64,000 nt of DNA from Carposina sasakii (GCA_014607495.2 CP053169.1:8370001-8434000); one strand, 5' to 3'; numbered from the stretch's first letter, positions 31,501 through 35,127 are shown. The notes: generated from the letters alone by a model not told the origin. Translations and numbers: made by a program.

Positions 31501-32324
31501 ACGAGCGCGACTCTAGGGACGGGCCAAGGAGAGATGACCGGTAAGTTACTCTTAAGGAGGTTACAAATATAGTATAACGATAAATTAGAATCGACAACTC
31601 ATGGATGTTTCTATTATGTCTATGCACTCACAAACATACATACGTGTATGAACAATTTTGTCAAGTAAACAATATACGAACAATACACGATGGCTTAGAT
31701 TTAACGGGATCACAGCATAGATGTTTTACTTTTTCTTTTAGTGACTTATTCACTTTATTTTGTAGAGATGGTCCGAGGCGTGATGACCGCCGCCCCCCGC
31801 CACCGCGTCGTGATGAAAAACGTAAGTTATTTGTATTACAATAGAATGGTTTTTTTTGTAAAAAATTTGTTTCTATCGAAAGATATTTTTAGAAATATTT
31901 TTTGTAGGAAAGTTAGGTGTAGAAGTTGTGTTATTCCGATTCTGACTGCCACACTTGAGATATGGACTTTAAATTAGTTAGTTATGTATGTCTGTCCCTC
32001 CCCATTCTTAATGTAAATGGTTAGGACAGAAAGGGACAGTTAGAACAAATTTTAAGTTTATGTTTAGGTGTGACAGTCAGAATCTACTACAATAAAAAAG
32101 TGGTGTAAAGTTAGGCGTATCATCGGCACCTGAATTTCAGAATTTCACGTCCGCAAAGATCTGCAGTGCCTACTCCAAATATTAACATAAATGATTTGCA
32201 TACTTCTTCATTTATATCTAAGGTTAGGAAAACGTTCTAAAAATGATGAAGTTTTGATTTTTTTACTTTTTTTTCAGCACGCGATCCCGACGGTGATGAA
32301 TGGCAACCTGTCACAAAGCGTTAA
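1472..32324 (+). CDS. eIF3a: Eukaryotic translation initiation factor 3 subunit a (24 coding exons)
   Basis: Scaffold subunit of cytoplasmic eIF3, which binds the 40S subunit and recruits the initiator ternary complex and mRNA. Exons: 1472-1520, 1688-1916, 2063-2237, 3805-3993, 5331-5435, 7047-7255, 8239-8405, 15874-16011, 17249-17453, 19329-19428, 20484-20710, 21324-21516, 22082-22186, 22923-23052, 23331-23458, 25645-25719, 27659-27810, 28576-28841, 29783-29822, 30155-30316, 30482-30563, 31281-31540, 31766-31821, 32278-32324. All introns are GT-AG and phase is kept across all 23 junctions, giving 1162 residues. The start [16 protein letters not shown] is the family's conserved N terminus. 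Residues ~310-490 form the PCI domain, ~520-900 a Glu/Lys/Arg-rich coiled coil, ~905-1140 Arg/Asp repeats; the end is ...EWQPVTKR. Length is close to the insect orthologue as I recall it. No frameshift or missing exon is apparent. Confidence 0.96.
1688..1916 (+). CDS. eIF3a: eIF3a exon 2
   Basis: Residues 17-92/93, including the highly conserved [14 protein letters not shown] and [16 protein letters not shown] stretches of the N-terminal helical region. Acceptor CCACAG, donor GTATGA, leaving two bases of an Arg codon. Confidence 0.95.
2063..2237 (+). CDS. eIF3a: eIF3a exon 3
   Basis: Residues 93-151, containing [19 protein letters not shown], a family-conserved block. Ends in phase 0 at a Trp codon before GTAAGT. 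Confidence 0.95.
2428..2622 (+). mobile_element. LINE 3'-end fragment (copy 1)
   Basis: Shares GTTGCTTNCCGC, CTGTCTGTCCCT, GTATGCTTAGATCTTT and GAGGAAGGTTTAT with 21545-21712. Non-coding repeat lying in eIF3a intron 3. Confidence 0.6.
2884..3092 (+). mobile_element. RTE-like repeat tail (GAAATCGGTTCAGC family), copy 1
   Basis: Carries AAAAAGTAGCCTATATGTT, ACTGCATCGAAATCGGTTCA and ACAGACAAACAGACAAAAA. Five more copies lie in this window (17623, 26995, 30762, 39056, 41019). Abuts the first snoRNA candidate. Confidence 0.75.
3093..3231 (+). ncRNA. H/ACA-box snoRNA candidate 1, eIF3a intron 3
   Basis: Two-hairpin H/ACA fold. Hairpin 1 spans 3095-3154 with closing stem CCTCCAA/TTGGAGG and an inner CCA/TGG stem. 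The hinge carries box H ATAGTA (3156-3161, fits ANANNA). Hairpin 2 is closed by CTAGA-TGTGT pairing with ACACA-TTCTAG, followed after one base by ACA at 3226-3228 and three more bases. H/ACA snoRNAs guide rRNA or snRNA pseudouridylation with dyskerin, Nop10, Nhp2 and Gar1, and sit in introns of translation genes; human EIF3A hosts SNORA19. The target is not determined. A LINE-tail fragment ends just upstream. Confidence 0.78.
3472..3727 (-). mobile_element. SINE with LINE-derived 3' end, copy 1
   Basis: On the minus strand it ends GTCCAGCAGTGGACTGCAAT-AGGCTGAAGAAG, the same tail as the LINE ORF fragments at 25781 and 28165. Body contains the CTCCCGTACTGACAACATAG and GGCGGGTTGGTGACC blocks in reverse. 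Other copies: 22398, 27320, 46668. Confidence 0.75.
3805..3993 (+). CDS. eIF3a: eIF3a exon 4
   Basis: Residues 152-214, with [18 protein letters not shown] and [14 protein letters not shown], both strongly conserved in eIF3a. Acceptor TTACAG, donor GTAAGT, 63 full codons. Confidence 0.96.
4099..4348 (-). mobile_element. tRNA-derived SINE (complete copy)
   Basis: Minus strand starts GACGGCCGATTGGTCTAGTA (box A region), has GGTTCGAATCC (box B) and a tRNA-like head, then a body ending in a TA-rich microsatellite at 4099-4121. Body fragments also occur at ~18687-18775 and 25525-25625. Confidence 0.8.
4857..4993 (+). ncRNA. H/ACA-box snoRNA candidate 2, eIF3a intron 4
   Basis: Hairpin 1 (4859-4918) is nearly identical to that of candidate 1. 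Box H is AAAGCA (4920-4925). Hairpin 2 is closed by GTTAGA/TCTAAC, has an apical AGTTAT/ATAGCT stem, and is followed directly by ACA (4988-4990) and three bases. Same strand as the host gene, 337 bp upstream of exon 5. The second hairpin differs from the other copies, so it would guide a different site. Confidence 0.8.
5005..5160. mobile_element. Palindromic MITE with CCCTAGCATGACC ends
   Basis: Starts CCCCCTAGCATGACC and ends GGTCATGCTAGGG; internal arms with CGTATCGT/ACGATA are also inverted. A 3'-truncated copy lies at 33549-33660. It begins 12 bp after snoRNA candidate 2. Confidence 0.75.
5207..5280 (-). mobile_element. Fragment of the LINE-tailed SINE
   Basis: Only the CACCTCCCGGAAACCCTTAATC to TCTGCTGNNACCAC segment remains, diverged from the copies at 3472 and 46668. 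Confidence 0.5.
5331..5435 (+). CDS. eIF3a: eIF3a exon 5
   Basis: Residues 215-249, containing [18 protein letters not shown]. Acceptor AATCCAG, donor GTTGGT; 35 full codons. Confidence 0.94.
5487..5725. repeat. 240-bp dispersed repeat, copy 1
   Basis: About 85-90% identical by eye to 32752-32990, including GGGAGCGGGTGTAATTTTCT, GTGATGTTTTCTGGTAGAT and TGCATGGTTTTATATGCAGG. No ORF and no clear terminal repeats. One copy is in eIF3a intron 5, the other just past the gene. Confidence 0.7.
5789..5922 (+). ncRNA. H/ACA-box snoRNA candidate 3, eIF3a intron 5
   Basis: Hairpin 1 (5791-5848) is closed by CCTCCGA/TCGGAGG, a compensatory A-U to G-C change relative to candidates 1 and 2, with inner stem CCATCTC/GAGATGG. 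Box H is AGAGCA (5850-5855). Hairpin 2 has an 8-bp lower stem TCAAGCTT/AAGCTTGG, an internal loop (GACGCG opposite GTTAATTA) and an upper ACAAGT/ACTTGT stem; ACA follows at 5917-5919. About 16 nt separate the top of the pocket from ACA, as expected for an active guide pocket. Confidence 0.83.
5923..7046. other. Intron 5 remainder
   Basis: AT-rich sequence without recognisable coding potential. 6769-6860 resembles a reversed RTE-like tail (CGCCCGCGATTTTGTTCGCG, AAACCTTCCTCGAGAATC). 6525-6625 contains two GCCGAGCTTACTATG matches. Nothing else identified. Confidence 0.4.
7047..7255 (+). CDS. eIF3a: eIF3a exon 6 (leads into PCI domain)
   Basis: Residues 250-319, [13 protein letters not shown] through [19 protein letters not shown]. 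Donor is GTTAGT after two bases of a Lys codon; the reading frame stays open for a few codons beyond this junction. Confidence 0.94.
7300..7635. mobile_element. Family B MITE remnant interrupted by a second foldback element
   Basis: Outer pieces GGGTTCTCTATAGTGG (7309) and GCTTAACATACCCTTT (7614) match family B. Between them lies an inverted repeat with arms at about 7364-7431 and 7500-7562, sharing CGATGCACCATTAGA, GGTGCCTCACAATTCCAGTC and TTGACACTT in opposite orientations. Confidence 0.65.
7970..8215 (+). mobile_element. SINE/LINE tail with TATG microsatellite
   Basis: Ends CCCTTGGTGCTCTGCCTACA, then GGGATAAAGGCGTGAT and a GTATGTATGTATG run, an ending I recognise from lepidopteran SINE families. 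The 5' boundary is uncertain. Confidence 0.5.
8239..8405 (+). CDS. eIF3a: eIF3a exon 7 (PCI domain)
   Basis: Residues 320-374, containing [20 protein letters not shown] and LAVLLGL. Its first base completes the Lys codon of exon 6. Intron 7 that follows is 7.5 kb of nested transposons. Confidence 0.95.
9842..10620. mobile_element. Repeats inside the hAT element (LINE tail and GGGTTCCGTACC-type repeat)
   Basis: 9842-9900 has AATAAATAAATAAA then GAACTTTATTCAAAAG, the reversed poly(A) end of a LINE. 10137-10610 begins GGGTCTCGTACCCAAAGG and ends GAGTCCGCCTCGCACTTGG plus T-rich sequence, the same interspersed family as 16404-17010. Confidence 0.6.
10999..12986 (+). pseudogene. hAT transposase, broken by two frameshifts
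   Basis: Piece 1 (10999-11430) has a BED zinc finger: CSHC and later HLQKCLKC. Piece 2 (about 11411-12151) carries the DDE-core regions [15 protein letters not shown] and [12 protein letters not shown]. Piece 3 (about 12145-12986) has the C-terminal dimerisation region [20 protein letters not shown] and an acidic tail. The pieces lie in three different frames; the breaks are near 11405-11425 and in the T6 run around 12140. The product would bind TIRs and cut and paste the element. As written it cannot make one protein, unless the breaks are sequencing errors. Confidence 0.88.
13620..13811 (+). pseudogene. pogo/Tigger transposase N-terminal fragment (CENP-B-type HTH)
   Basis: 64 residues: [20 protein letters not shown] then [17 protein letters not shown], the psq/CENP-B N-terminal helix-turn-helix of Tigger transposases. 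It ends in a stop after KLK; the second HTH and the DDE domain are deleted. It starts 21 bp after the hAT target duplication. Confidence 0.8.
14128..14172 (+). mobile_element. Short tail of the CTAAACGTGGCTGTG repeat family
   Basis: TGCAGTTCAGACTACCCCATT and GGGAACACAACCATGTAT match the ends of the copies at 44140 and 60262. Confidence 0.45.
14496..14567 (+). other. tRNA-like sequence 1
   Basis: 72 nt. Acceptor ACCCGG/CCGGGT (6 bp), D-arm GCTC/GAGC, and T-arm GTGGG/CCCAC with TTCGATT loop are intact, so box A and box B are present. The anticodon stem is poorly paired and position 33 is C, not U, so it is unlikely to decode. A T7 run, a Pol III terminator, follows at once. Best read as a SINE-type tRNA relic. 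Confidence 0.75.
14811..14882 (+). other. tRNA-like sequence 2
   Basis: Identical to copy 1 across the 72 nt; followed by T6. Confidence 0.75.
15126..15197 (+). other. tRNA-like sequence 3
   Basis: Identical to copy 1 across the 72 nt; followed by T6. Confidence 0.75.
15441..15512 (+). other. tRNA-like sequence 4
   Basis: Identical to copy 1 across the 72 nt; followed by T6. Confidence 0.75.
15874..16011 (+). CDS. eIF3a: eIF3a exon 8 (PCI domain)
   Basis: Residues 375-420, [19 protein letters not shown] then [16 protein letters not shown]. Very GC-rich third positions compared with the flanking AT-rich intron. Acceptor CACCCAG, donor GTGAGT. Confidence 0.93.
16240..16405 (+). mobile_element. 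Solo diverged copy of the tRNA-like repeat
   Basis: Same upstream block (AGAGATGGTAAAATTCGTCA), tRNA-like part at 16300-16372 and downstream TTTCTTTATTAATAATTTTAT as the array at 14319, but truncated at the 5' side and with about ten substitutions. It shows the unit is a dispersed family, not a purely local repeat. Lies in eIF3a intron 8. Confidence 0.85.
16404..17010. mobile_element. Interspersed repeat with GGGTTCCGTAC ends
   Basis: Begins AAAAAGCCGACAAGTGCGAG and GAGGGTTCCGTACGATG, ends CGTACGGAACCCTAAAAA. Common arthropod non-autonomous repeat; contains ACCAAATTTCAACTTAATCG and GACGGACAGACA-like primer-tail sequence. Related to 10137-10610. Confidence 0.7.
17249..17453 (+). CDS. eIF3a: eIF3a exon 9 (end of PCI domain)
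   Basis: Residues 421-489, ending [21 protein letters not shown], the conserved winged-helix end of PCI. Donor GTGAGT at 17454. The last ~50 bases and this donor are duplicated about 100 bp downstream (17497-17560). Confidence 0.95.
17497..17560 (+). repeat. Duplicated end of eIF3a exon 9 with its splice donor
   Basis: Repeats 17400-17460 almost exactly, from GTGGACGCGGTGCGACACAA through ACGTGAGTGTT, with a 3-base AAT insertion and one C to A change. Lies in intron 9, 44 bp after the true donor. It is not a usable extra exon as written: reading through the first donor meets TGA at once. Confidence 0.9.
17623..17926 (+). mobile_element. RTE-like repeat tail, copy 2
   Basis: Starts GTGGACGCCCGCGACTCCG, includes AAAATGTCGAAATTATCC, CTGCATCGAAATCGGTTCAG and AACGCACAGACAAACAGAC. 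Ends at the TA that flanks the next MITE. Confidence 0.75.
17930..18308 (+). mobile_element. Family A MITE, intact copy
   Basis: 379 bp, TA on both sides, ends CAGGATGATTTTTGGTCG and CCACAAAAAAACACCCTG. Non-coding. Other copies at 14175 (minus), 26271, 39700, 42332, 44347, 59237. Terminal CAGGGTG/CACCCTG matches the transposon at 35128. Confidence 0.88.
18790..19169 (+). mobile_element. Penelope-like element remnant, two inverted pseudo-LTR pieces
   Basis: 18790-19075 is a pseudo-LTR in minus orientation; 19079-19169 is its 3' end in plus orientation (GGAGGGTGTAGGGCCCGGTG...). Flanked by a 9-bp duplication ATGTAATCC (18781-18789, 19170-19178). No coding sequence left. Confidence 0.75.
18967..19013 (-). 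ncRNA. Hammerhead ribozyme fold in Penelope pseudo-LTR, copy 1
   Basis: On the minus strand: stem I AUAAUC/GAUUAU, core CUGAGGA (+U), stem II GCC/GGC, GAAA, stem III ACA/UGU around a 2-nt loop, cleavage after A17. All core bases are present apart from one extra U after A9. Penelope-like elements are known to carry short-stem-III hammerheads. Confidence 0.75.
19329..19428 (+). CDS. eIF3a: eIF3a exon 10
   Basis: Residues 489-522, [20 protein letters not shown]... to AEQ. More divergent and GC-rich than other exons; identity rests on phase, position and the VHFG and PAEQ matches to the family. A MITE begins 21 bp after the donor. Confidence 0.85.
19450..19902. mobile_element. Family C MITE, copy 1
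   Basis: 453 bp, TA-flanked, CAGGGTGTGTGTGACCGCC to GGCNAGCTGTCACAAACACCCTG. Copy 2 is at 39202-39665. Lies 21 bp inside eIF3a intron 10. Confidence 0.85.
19930..20285 (+). mobile_element. tRNA-derived SINE (second family)
   Basis: Starts TGATAGCCCAGTGGGCAAGAC (box A-like); body includes TCCCGTCNNATCGGACTGTGAG-like text and ends GATCTACCCCAATTTGGGAG then a TATGTATG microsatellite. A related head is at 58258. Confidence 0.65.
20484..20710 (+). CDS. eIF3a: eIF3a exon 11
   Basis: Residues 523-598, [19 protein letters not shown]... [15 protein letters not shown]. The acceptor is CTACCCAG at 20483; the frame is open further upstream, but phase with exon 10 and family alignment place the start here. 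Confidence 0.92.
20842..20905. ncRNA. 64-nt near-perfect hairpin in eIF3a intron 11
   Basis: Arms pair CCAAC/GTTGG, CTCCTGGCAC(A)CGC with GCGCGTGCCAGGAG, and GTCATA/TATGAC around a short loop. GC-rich within an AT-rich intron. Could be a pre-miRNA-like hairpin or a small palindromic repeat; nothing in the sequence decides. Confidence 0.4.
21324..21516 (+). CDS. eIF3a: eIF3a exon 12 (coiled coil)
   Basis: Residues 598-662, charged coiled coil ending in the conserved [18 protein letters not shown]. Acceptor TTTACAG, donor GTAAGA. Confidence 0.94.
21545..21966 (+). mobile_element. LINE 3'-end fragments in intron 12
   Basis: 21545-21712 repeats the element at 2428-2622. 21715-21966 is a second tail with AATTTCATCGAATTCAGTTC and GACAGACAGACAAATAGACAG, ending near a TTAGTAAGGA repeat. 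Confidence 0.55.
22082..22186 (+). CDS. eIF3a: eIF3a exon 13 (coiled coil)
   Basis: Residues 663-697, [18 protein letters not shown] and ARLKSQEKK, typical of the spectrin-like region of eIF3a. 35 full codons. Confidence 0.93.
22236..22316 (+). mobile_element. LINE ORF C-terminal fragment (short)
   Basis: GGGAGATCGAGCC, GTCCAGCAGTGGACTGCAAT and AGGCTGATGACGACG: the last ~25 codons and tail of the same LINE as 25781 and 28165. Confidence 0.6.
22398..22655 (+). mobile_element. SINE with LINE-derived 3' end, copy 2
   Basis: GTGCCGGCAGAGTAGAATTC at the start, GGCCTACGTCCAGCAGTGG and AGGCTGATGATGATGAT at the end. Plus-strand copy of the element seen reversed at 3472, 27320 and 46668. Confidence 0.75.
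22923..23052 (+). CDS. eIF3a: eIF3a exon 14 (coiled coil)
   Basis: Residues 698-740, [20 protein letters not shown], the conserved block linking the coiled coil to the repeat region. Donor GTGAGT after one base of a Glu codon. Confidence 0.94.
23331..23458 (+). CDS. eIF3a: eIF3a exon 15 (coiled coil)
   Basis: Residues 741-783, [14 protein letters not shown] region ending ...RLRAFQ. Its donor CAG|GTACAC is the first member of the minisatellite that fills the start of intron 15. Reading through gives VHIPP and a stop within the first repeat. Confidence 0.93.
23459..24165. repeat. Minisatellite of 25/30-bp units, starting at the exon 15 donor
   Basis: 25 starts of GTACACA; the 24 complete units are 25 bp (GTACACACCCCGCCCGAGCG...) or 30 bp (extra ACGAA). 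Unit 1 is the native start of intron 15 and has two differences (ATCCCG, CCTAG). The first four repeated joints read CAG|GTACAC as at the real donor; later ones are mostly CAC|GTACAC. Long reading frames on both strands here are repeat artefacts. Confidence 0.95.
24446..24492 (-). ncRNA. Hammerhead ribozyme fold in Penelope pseudo-LTR, copy 2
   Basis: Same fold as 18967-19013: stem I AUAAUC/GAUUAU (6 bp), CUGAGGA, extra U, GCC/GGC stem II with 9-nt loop, GAAA, ACA/UGU stem III. In sense with the GIY-YIG fragment. The inverted arm at 25313-25355 has lost the first core C and stem I 5' strand, so it should be dead. Confidence 0.77.
24829..25272 (-). pseudogene. Penelope-like GIY-YIG endonuclease C-terminal fragment
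   Basis: 147 residues. [20 protein letters not shown] carries GIY (38-40, as GVY), a CX2C pair (44-47) and YIG (51-53); RYQEH gives the conserved Arg and His, and LEQLEI the acidic position. The Penelope endonuclease domain follows reverse transcriptase, which is missing here (5' truncation), so this is a relic even though the frame is open. Confidence 0.85.
25525..25625 (+). mobile_element. SINE fragment serving as Penelope target
   Basis: TATATACCGTTACTTAGTACCCACGACACAAGACC... to a TTATTA microsatellite matches the body of the SINE at 4099-4348. The same 13 bases lie on the far side of the Penelope-like element. Confidence 0.65.
25645..25719 (+). CDS. eIF3a: eIF3a exon 16 (coiled coil)
   Basis: Residues 784-808, [19 protein letters not shown] then ERRRQE. 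Acceptor TATTACAG, donor GTAAGT, 25 codons. Joins exon 15 in phase 0 across a 2.2-kb intron containing a minisatellite and a Penelope-like element. Confidence 0.92.
25781..25996 (+). pseudogene. LINE reverse-transcriptase ORF, C-terminal fragment
   Basis: Open frame ending at TGA. Reads [39 protein letters not shown] and [12 protein letters not shown], the very common C terminus of insect RTE-type endonuclease-reverse transcriptases. Only about 68 codons remain. Confidence 0.8.
26271..26642 (+). mobile_element. Family A MITE
   Basis: CAGGGTGATTTTTGGTCGTC to AAAAAAACATCCTG, TA-flanked, 372 bp, in eIF3a intron 16. Confidence 0.87.
26995..27262 (-). mobile_element. RTE-like repeat tail, copy 3 (reversed)
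   Basis: Contains GAACCGATTTCGATGCAGTT and ends GGAGTCGCGGGCGTCCACTAG, the reverse of 17623-17926. Confidence 0.75.
27320..27545 (-). mobile_element. SINE with LINE-derived 3' end, copy 3
   Basis: Reversed copy: CCACTGCTGGACGTAGGCC, GACCGCAGTGTGATTTATGG, CACCTCCCGGAAACGG. In eIF3a intron 16. Confidence 0.72.
27659..27810 (+). CDS. eIF3a: eIF3a exon 17 (coiled coil)
   Basis: Residues 809-859, [20 protein letters not shown] onward, almost entirely Glu, Lys and Arg. Acceptor TTCGCAG, donor GTAAGT. Confidence 0.93.
27978..28050. repeat. Imperfect palindrome with CGACACGAC arms
   Basis: ACGACACGACAACGACACGACC opposite GTGTCGTGGTTGTGTCGTC around a ~30-bp centre. Possibly a small foldback repeat. 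Confidence 0.5.
28165..28497 (-). pseudogene. LINE reverse-transcriptase ORF, C-terminal fragment (reversed)
   Basis: Minus strand encodes remnants matching 25781-25996 ([29 protein letters not shown]) and about 110 bases more upstream. Ends with the same GGACTGCAATAGG tail. Confidence 0.72.
28576..28841 (+). CDS. eIF3a: eIF3a exon 18 (RRDEP repeats)
   Basis: Residues 859-948. After an acidic/basic helix ([19 protein letters not shown]) comes a run of five RRDEP pentapeptides (15 bp period) and [14 protein letters not shown]. Acceptor TACCAG, donor GTGAGT. Confidence 0.93.
29783..29822 (+). CDS. eIF3a: eIF3a exon 19 (micro-exon)
   Basis: A 40-base exon, residues 948-961, [13 protein letters not shown]. 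Acceptor TCCACAG, donor GTATGG. Supported by phase and by the Arg/Pro/Asp composition matching its neighbours. Confidence 0.82.
30155..30316 (+). CDS. eIF3a: eIF3a exon 20 (RDDRG repeats)
   Basis: Residues 962-1015, with repeated RDDRG/RDERG units on a ~27-30 bp period. Acceptor CTTATTAG, donor GTAATG. Confidence 0.9.
30482..30563 (+). CDS. eIF3a: eIF3a exon 21
   Basis: Residues 1015-1042, [18 protein letters not shown] then PADPPPAPT. The GSWRRG motif occurs in other eIF3a tails. Acceptor GTTCCAG, donor GTAAAC. Confidence 0.88.
30762..30992 (+). mobile_element. RTE-like repeat tail, copy 4
   Basis: GTGGACGCCCGCGACTTCGT, AAAATGTCGAAATTATCCGG, AAAAAGTAGCCTATGTGTTA; the 3' part diverges (TTAAAATCGCTCCAG). 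In eIF3a intron 21. Confidence 0.7.
31281..31540 (+). CDS. eIF3a: eIF3a exon 22 (DRRDDRGP repeats)
   Basis: Residues 1043-1129. Four to five near-perfect DRRDDRG[PSV] units (24 bp period) followed by Gly/Asp/Arg-rich sequence. Acceptor CATCTAG, donor GTAAGT. Confidence 0.9.
31766..31821 (+). CDS. eIF3a: eIF3a exon 23
   Basis: Residues 1129-1148, [18 protein letters not shown]. Acceptor TTTGTAG, donor GTAAGT. Confidence 0.88.
32278..32324 (+). CDS. eIF3a: eIF3a exon 24 (stop)
   Basis: Final 15 codons, [15 protein letters not shown] and TAA at 32322-32324. The W-x-x-V end resembles other eIF3a C termini. No AATAAA is seen in the next ~590 bases; the first is at 32921. Confidence 0.9.
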
Positions 32325-32751
32325 AAATTTGCATTATGCCGATATTAATTTGTTTCTAAGGGTTCAGTAGTTGGTTCGTTACATAACTCTTTTATATTGG
32401 CTACTTTCGCATCTAACCATTGCCCGTTTTGTATTAAGATATAGTCACAATTTTCAGTTGAAAAACGTTAATGTATCACATGTCAAACTTTGAGTTGCAT
32501 GATGCATTTATAAACAATATCAAAGGTAAGCAATAACTTTGAAAGTTAACTTTAGTGAAGAAAATTGTTAAATTTAAGATTACAGTAATGTAAAACGTTT
32601 TGGCGGAATATTTTCAATAGTGCTGGCACTGTCATCTACTGAGCCCCTTCGACCATTCAAATGGGCGTTTTTTCAACGAAATAATACTTACAGGGAAAGA
32701 CTAAATCACGGTATATCGTTCCATAGTGATAGTACCAAGTCATGGCCAGGG

Positions 32752-32990
32752 CGGGAAAATCTGGAAAGGAGCGGGTGTAATTTTCTTGTGGAAATCAAAA
32801 TTTATTTGTAAATGGCTAGCATGTGTCCGTAAAGTGATGTTTTCTGGTAGATAAGTTATATTTTGTGAACTTGTAATGTGAATCTAGTGCGTGTGCATGG
32901 TTTTATATGCAGGTAAGCTGAATAAAACTTTAGTCGGAATATGATCTCTACATGGGCTCATGTAAGTTGTTTCTGCAATTCTTTTTGATC
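32752..32990. repeat. 240-bp dispersed repeat, copy 2
   Basis: Second copy of 5487-5725, about 430 bp after the eIF3a stop. It supplies the first AATAAA (32921) downstream of the gene. Confidence 0.7.
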
Positions 32991-33548
32991 TTTACTAATT
33001 TTATACCCATTCTTGAGGATTTTCCCGGCGTTTCCATTCATCATCATCATCCACCATGAATTCAGAAATCATTTACTAAAGACAATGGCTGTATGGGCTT
33101 AGTTCTCCTTGCCTTTCCTTCGGGATAAACTAAACAAAAAAAAAATTGATTTGATATTACTGTATATAGGTATGTAGGTAGTTATATGTCTTACATGTGA
33201 CCATAAGAATTTCACACCACTTGATTGGTCGAAGCGTAACCCTTCTATTATGTTCTTTATATATTTGATTGTCATTGATTAACAATGTTTAGAAATATAC
33301 AGTGTTTAGTTTTGATACGTGATATTGCACACATGAAAAACGTTATTTGTAATACGTACACGAGCGTAGCGAGGTACGTATAAGGCATCTGATGACGCCC
33401 TTAAGACTCCACTGTTCATTTGAAACTGTTCCTGTTATAAAAAAATAATCTAGGAGTTTCTTAGTCTGATATGCAACTTTAGGTGTCTTTAGACACCATA
33501 AAGACTGCTGTCTTAACCGTTAAGTTATCCTAGTAAGCATATATAGCA
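32991..33548. other. No gene recognised
   Basis: AT-rich intergenic sequence; no ORF or repeat structure I can support. Confidence 0.4.
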
Positions 33549-33660
33549 GCCCCCCTAGCATGACCACGCATCGTGGATATCGTATCGTCTATACAAAATT
33601 CAACATGGCGGCTATCATTATCGTATTTTGACAGGCTAAATAAATGTCGATAAATCTACT
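33549..33660. mobile_element. Truncated copy of the CCCTAGCATGACC MITE
   Basis: Left end and middle match 5005-5130; the right arm is missing. Confidence 0.65.
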
Positions 33661-33831
33661 TGAGCAGGAGTCGTTATCAGTTTGCGTTTTCCATGTGTGC
33701 AATATATTATAATCGTATATACCCATTATTACTTTTATTAAAGCGTAATCATTCATATATTTGAGTGTAGGTGCTTCATTATTTTTCATTTATGCATACA
33801 GTACGCAAATATATCTGCTAGGGTAAGTATA

Positions 33832-34091
33832 CAGGGTGTAACAGAAAAGGTGTGTTAGCGAAAAGCTATGTAAATAGCTCACTATTTATAGAGAACCTAT
33901 TTCCAAAATTTGAGACTCGAAATCACATTTATTTTCCAAGATTGTAGGAACATTCCTGAGTTGTTTAGAAATTCTCCATACTGGTTGGGAAAATAAACAT
34001 GTGATTTGGAGTCTGAAATTTTGTGGATAGGTTCCTTTAAGTGGGCTATTTATATAGCTTTTCGCTTAACATACCCCTTTGTTACAACCTG
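33832..34091. mobile_element. Family B MITE, intact palindrome
   Basis: 260 bp. CAGGGTGTAACAGAAAAGG at the left and CCCCTTTGTTACAACCTG at the right, TA-flanked; the arms pair over more than 100 bp. Confidence 0.85.
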
Positions 34092-34550
34092 TAGATAGGA
34101 CTACTAAACAAAAGTTTAACATTTTATTACTGACTTTAGTGTACGACAAAATTTAATAACCATTTTGTATTTAAAACATGGAATATCTGTAAAACGCAAC
34201 ATACTCGTAATATTTTCAGTTTTGACTAGAATATTTGATGTATCTTGCGTTTACTCTACACATAATAAATGTTAATTTTAGAATTTCGTTGATCTGTCCT
34301 ATTTATTTCTAATGTTACTGGATGCCTATATGAGATGCTGTTGTAGTCTTCGGCAAAATACATGTTACGGACTTTATTTTTGTTTTTTTTTTTACATAAT
34401 CCTTAACTTAATTATCTAAATTATTCAATATTTGGGGTATGATGAGATTTTTGTTAGTTCCAGGTGCTCGGAGTTCGAGCTTAAAACTCCTCAGCGTGTC
34501 ATTACGCCAGTAGGTTTGTCCTACGGTCCTACGAACTCTTTGACGCTCCA

Positions 34551-34558
34551 TGACGTCA
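34551..34558. promoter_or_regulatory. Full CRE palindrome TGACGTCA
   Basis: A perfect CREB/ATF consensus, 181 bp upstream of the ATG at 34739. Position suits a promoter, but an 8-mer occurs by chance about once in 65 kb. Confidence 0.3.
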
Positions 34559-34738
34559 CATTGTTAAACCTTATAGATTTATGCTTGCATACGATAGCGT
34601 TGCAGAGCGTAAAAACGTTTGTGACTGCCCTACTAATCGTAATTCTGAAGCTATATTACTGGCATAAGTAGGCACTTACTTACCCACAACTGTGATTTGC
34701 CGCGCTTTACCGATTTCCGAATTTAACGCATCCTAGAA

Positions 34739-34984
34739 ATGAGGGTACACGAAGAAAAGTACGCACCGTCAGCTGTCAATGAGCTTACTATCATTTCGTC
34801 GGAGTATTTACCCCGGTTCGGTCGACATACCGATTGTCCCGTCTACATGGTAGGGAAATCATTCAAATTATTAAAATACGCCGCGAGTGTCACAAGAGTG
34901 ATCAACCAATGCTTTGGAGAAGACCTAGACTGCGAGTCTGCGCCTGCCGAAGAAATATTCATCGCCATACAGTCCATTCTGAAG
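34739..34984 (+). CDS. First coding exon of an unrecognised gene
   Basis: 82 codons from ATG to a donor (CTGAAG|GTAGGC at 34985), phase 0. The protein starts MRVHEEKYAPSAVNELTIIS and contains EYLPRFGRHTDCPVYMVGKS and EDLDCESAPAEEIFIAIQS. Codon use is balanced, unlike the surrounding AT-rich DNA, and no transposon family is recognised. I do not know the family. Residues 39-62 are moderately hydrophobic but not a clear membrane segment. The next exon is not identified; a 2.65-kb transposon lies 143 bp after the donor, so the gene probably has a long first intron. Confidence 0.55.
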
Positions 34985-35127
34985 GTAGGCGTTTACATGT
35001 TTTTTTTTTCTTTTGTCCTACAATGTGAAAAAGACTCCTTCTTTCCAATGAGTAAAGTGATGCTTTTTGGAAATTATTTGTATCTATGAAATGTTTCCTA
35101 ATATCAATGACTTGCAAATATGTAATA

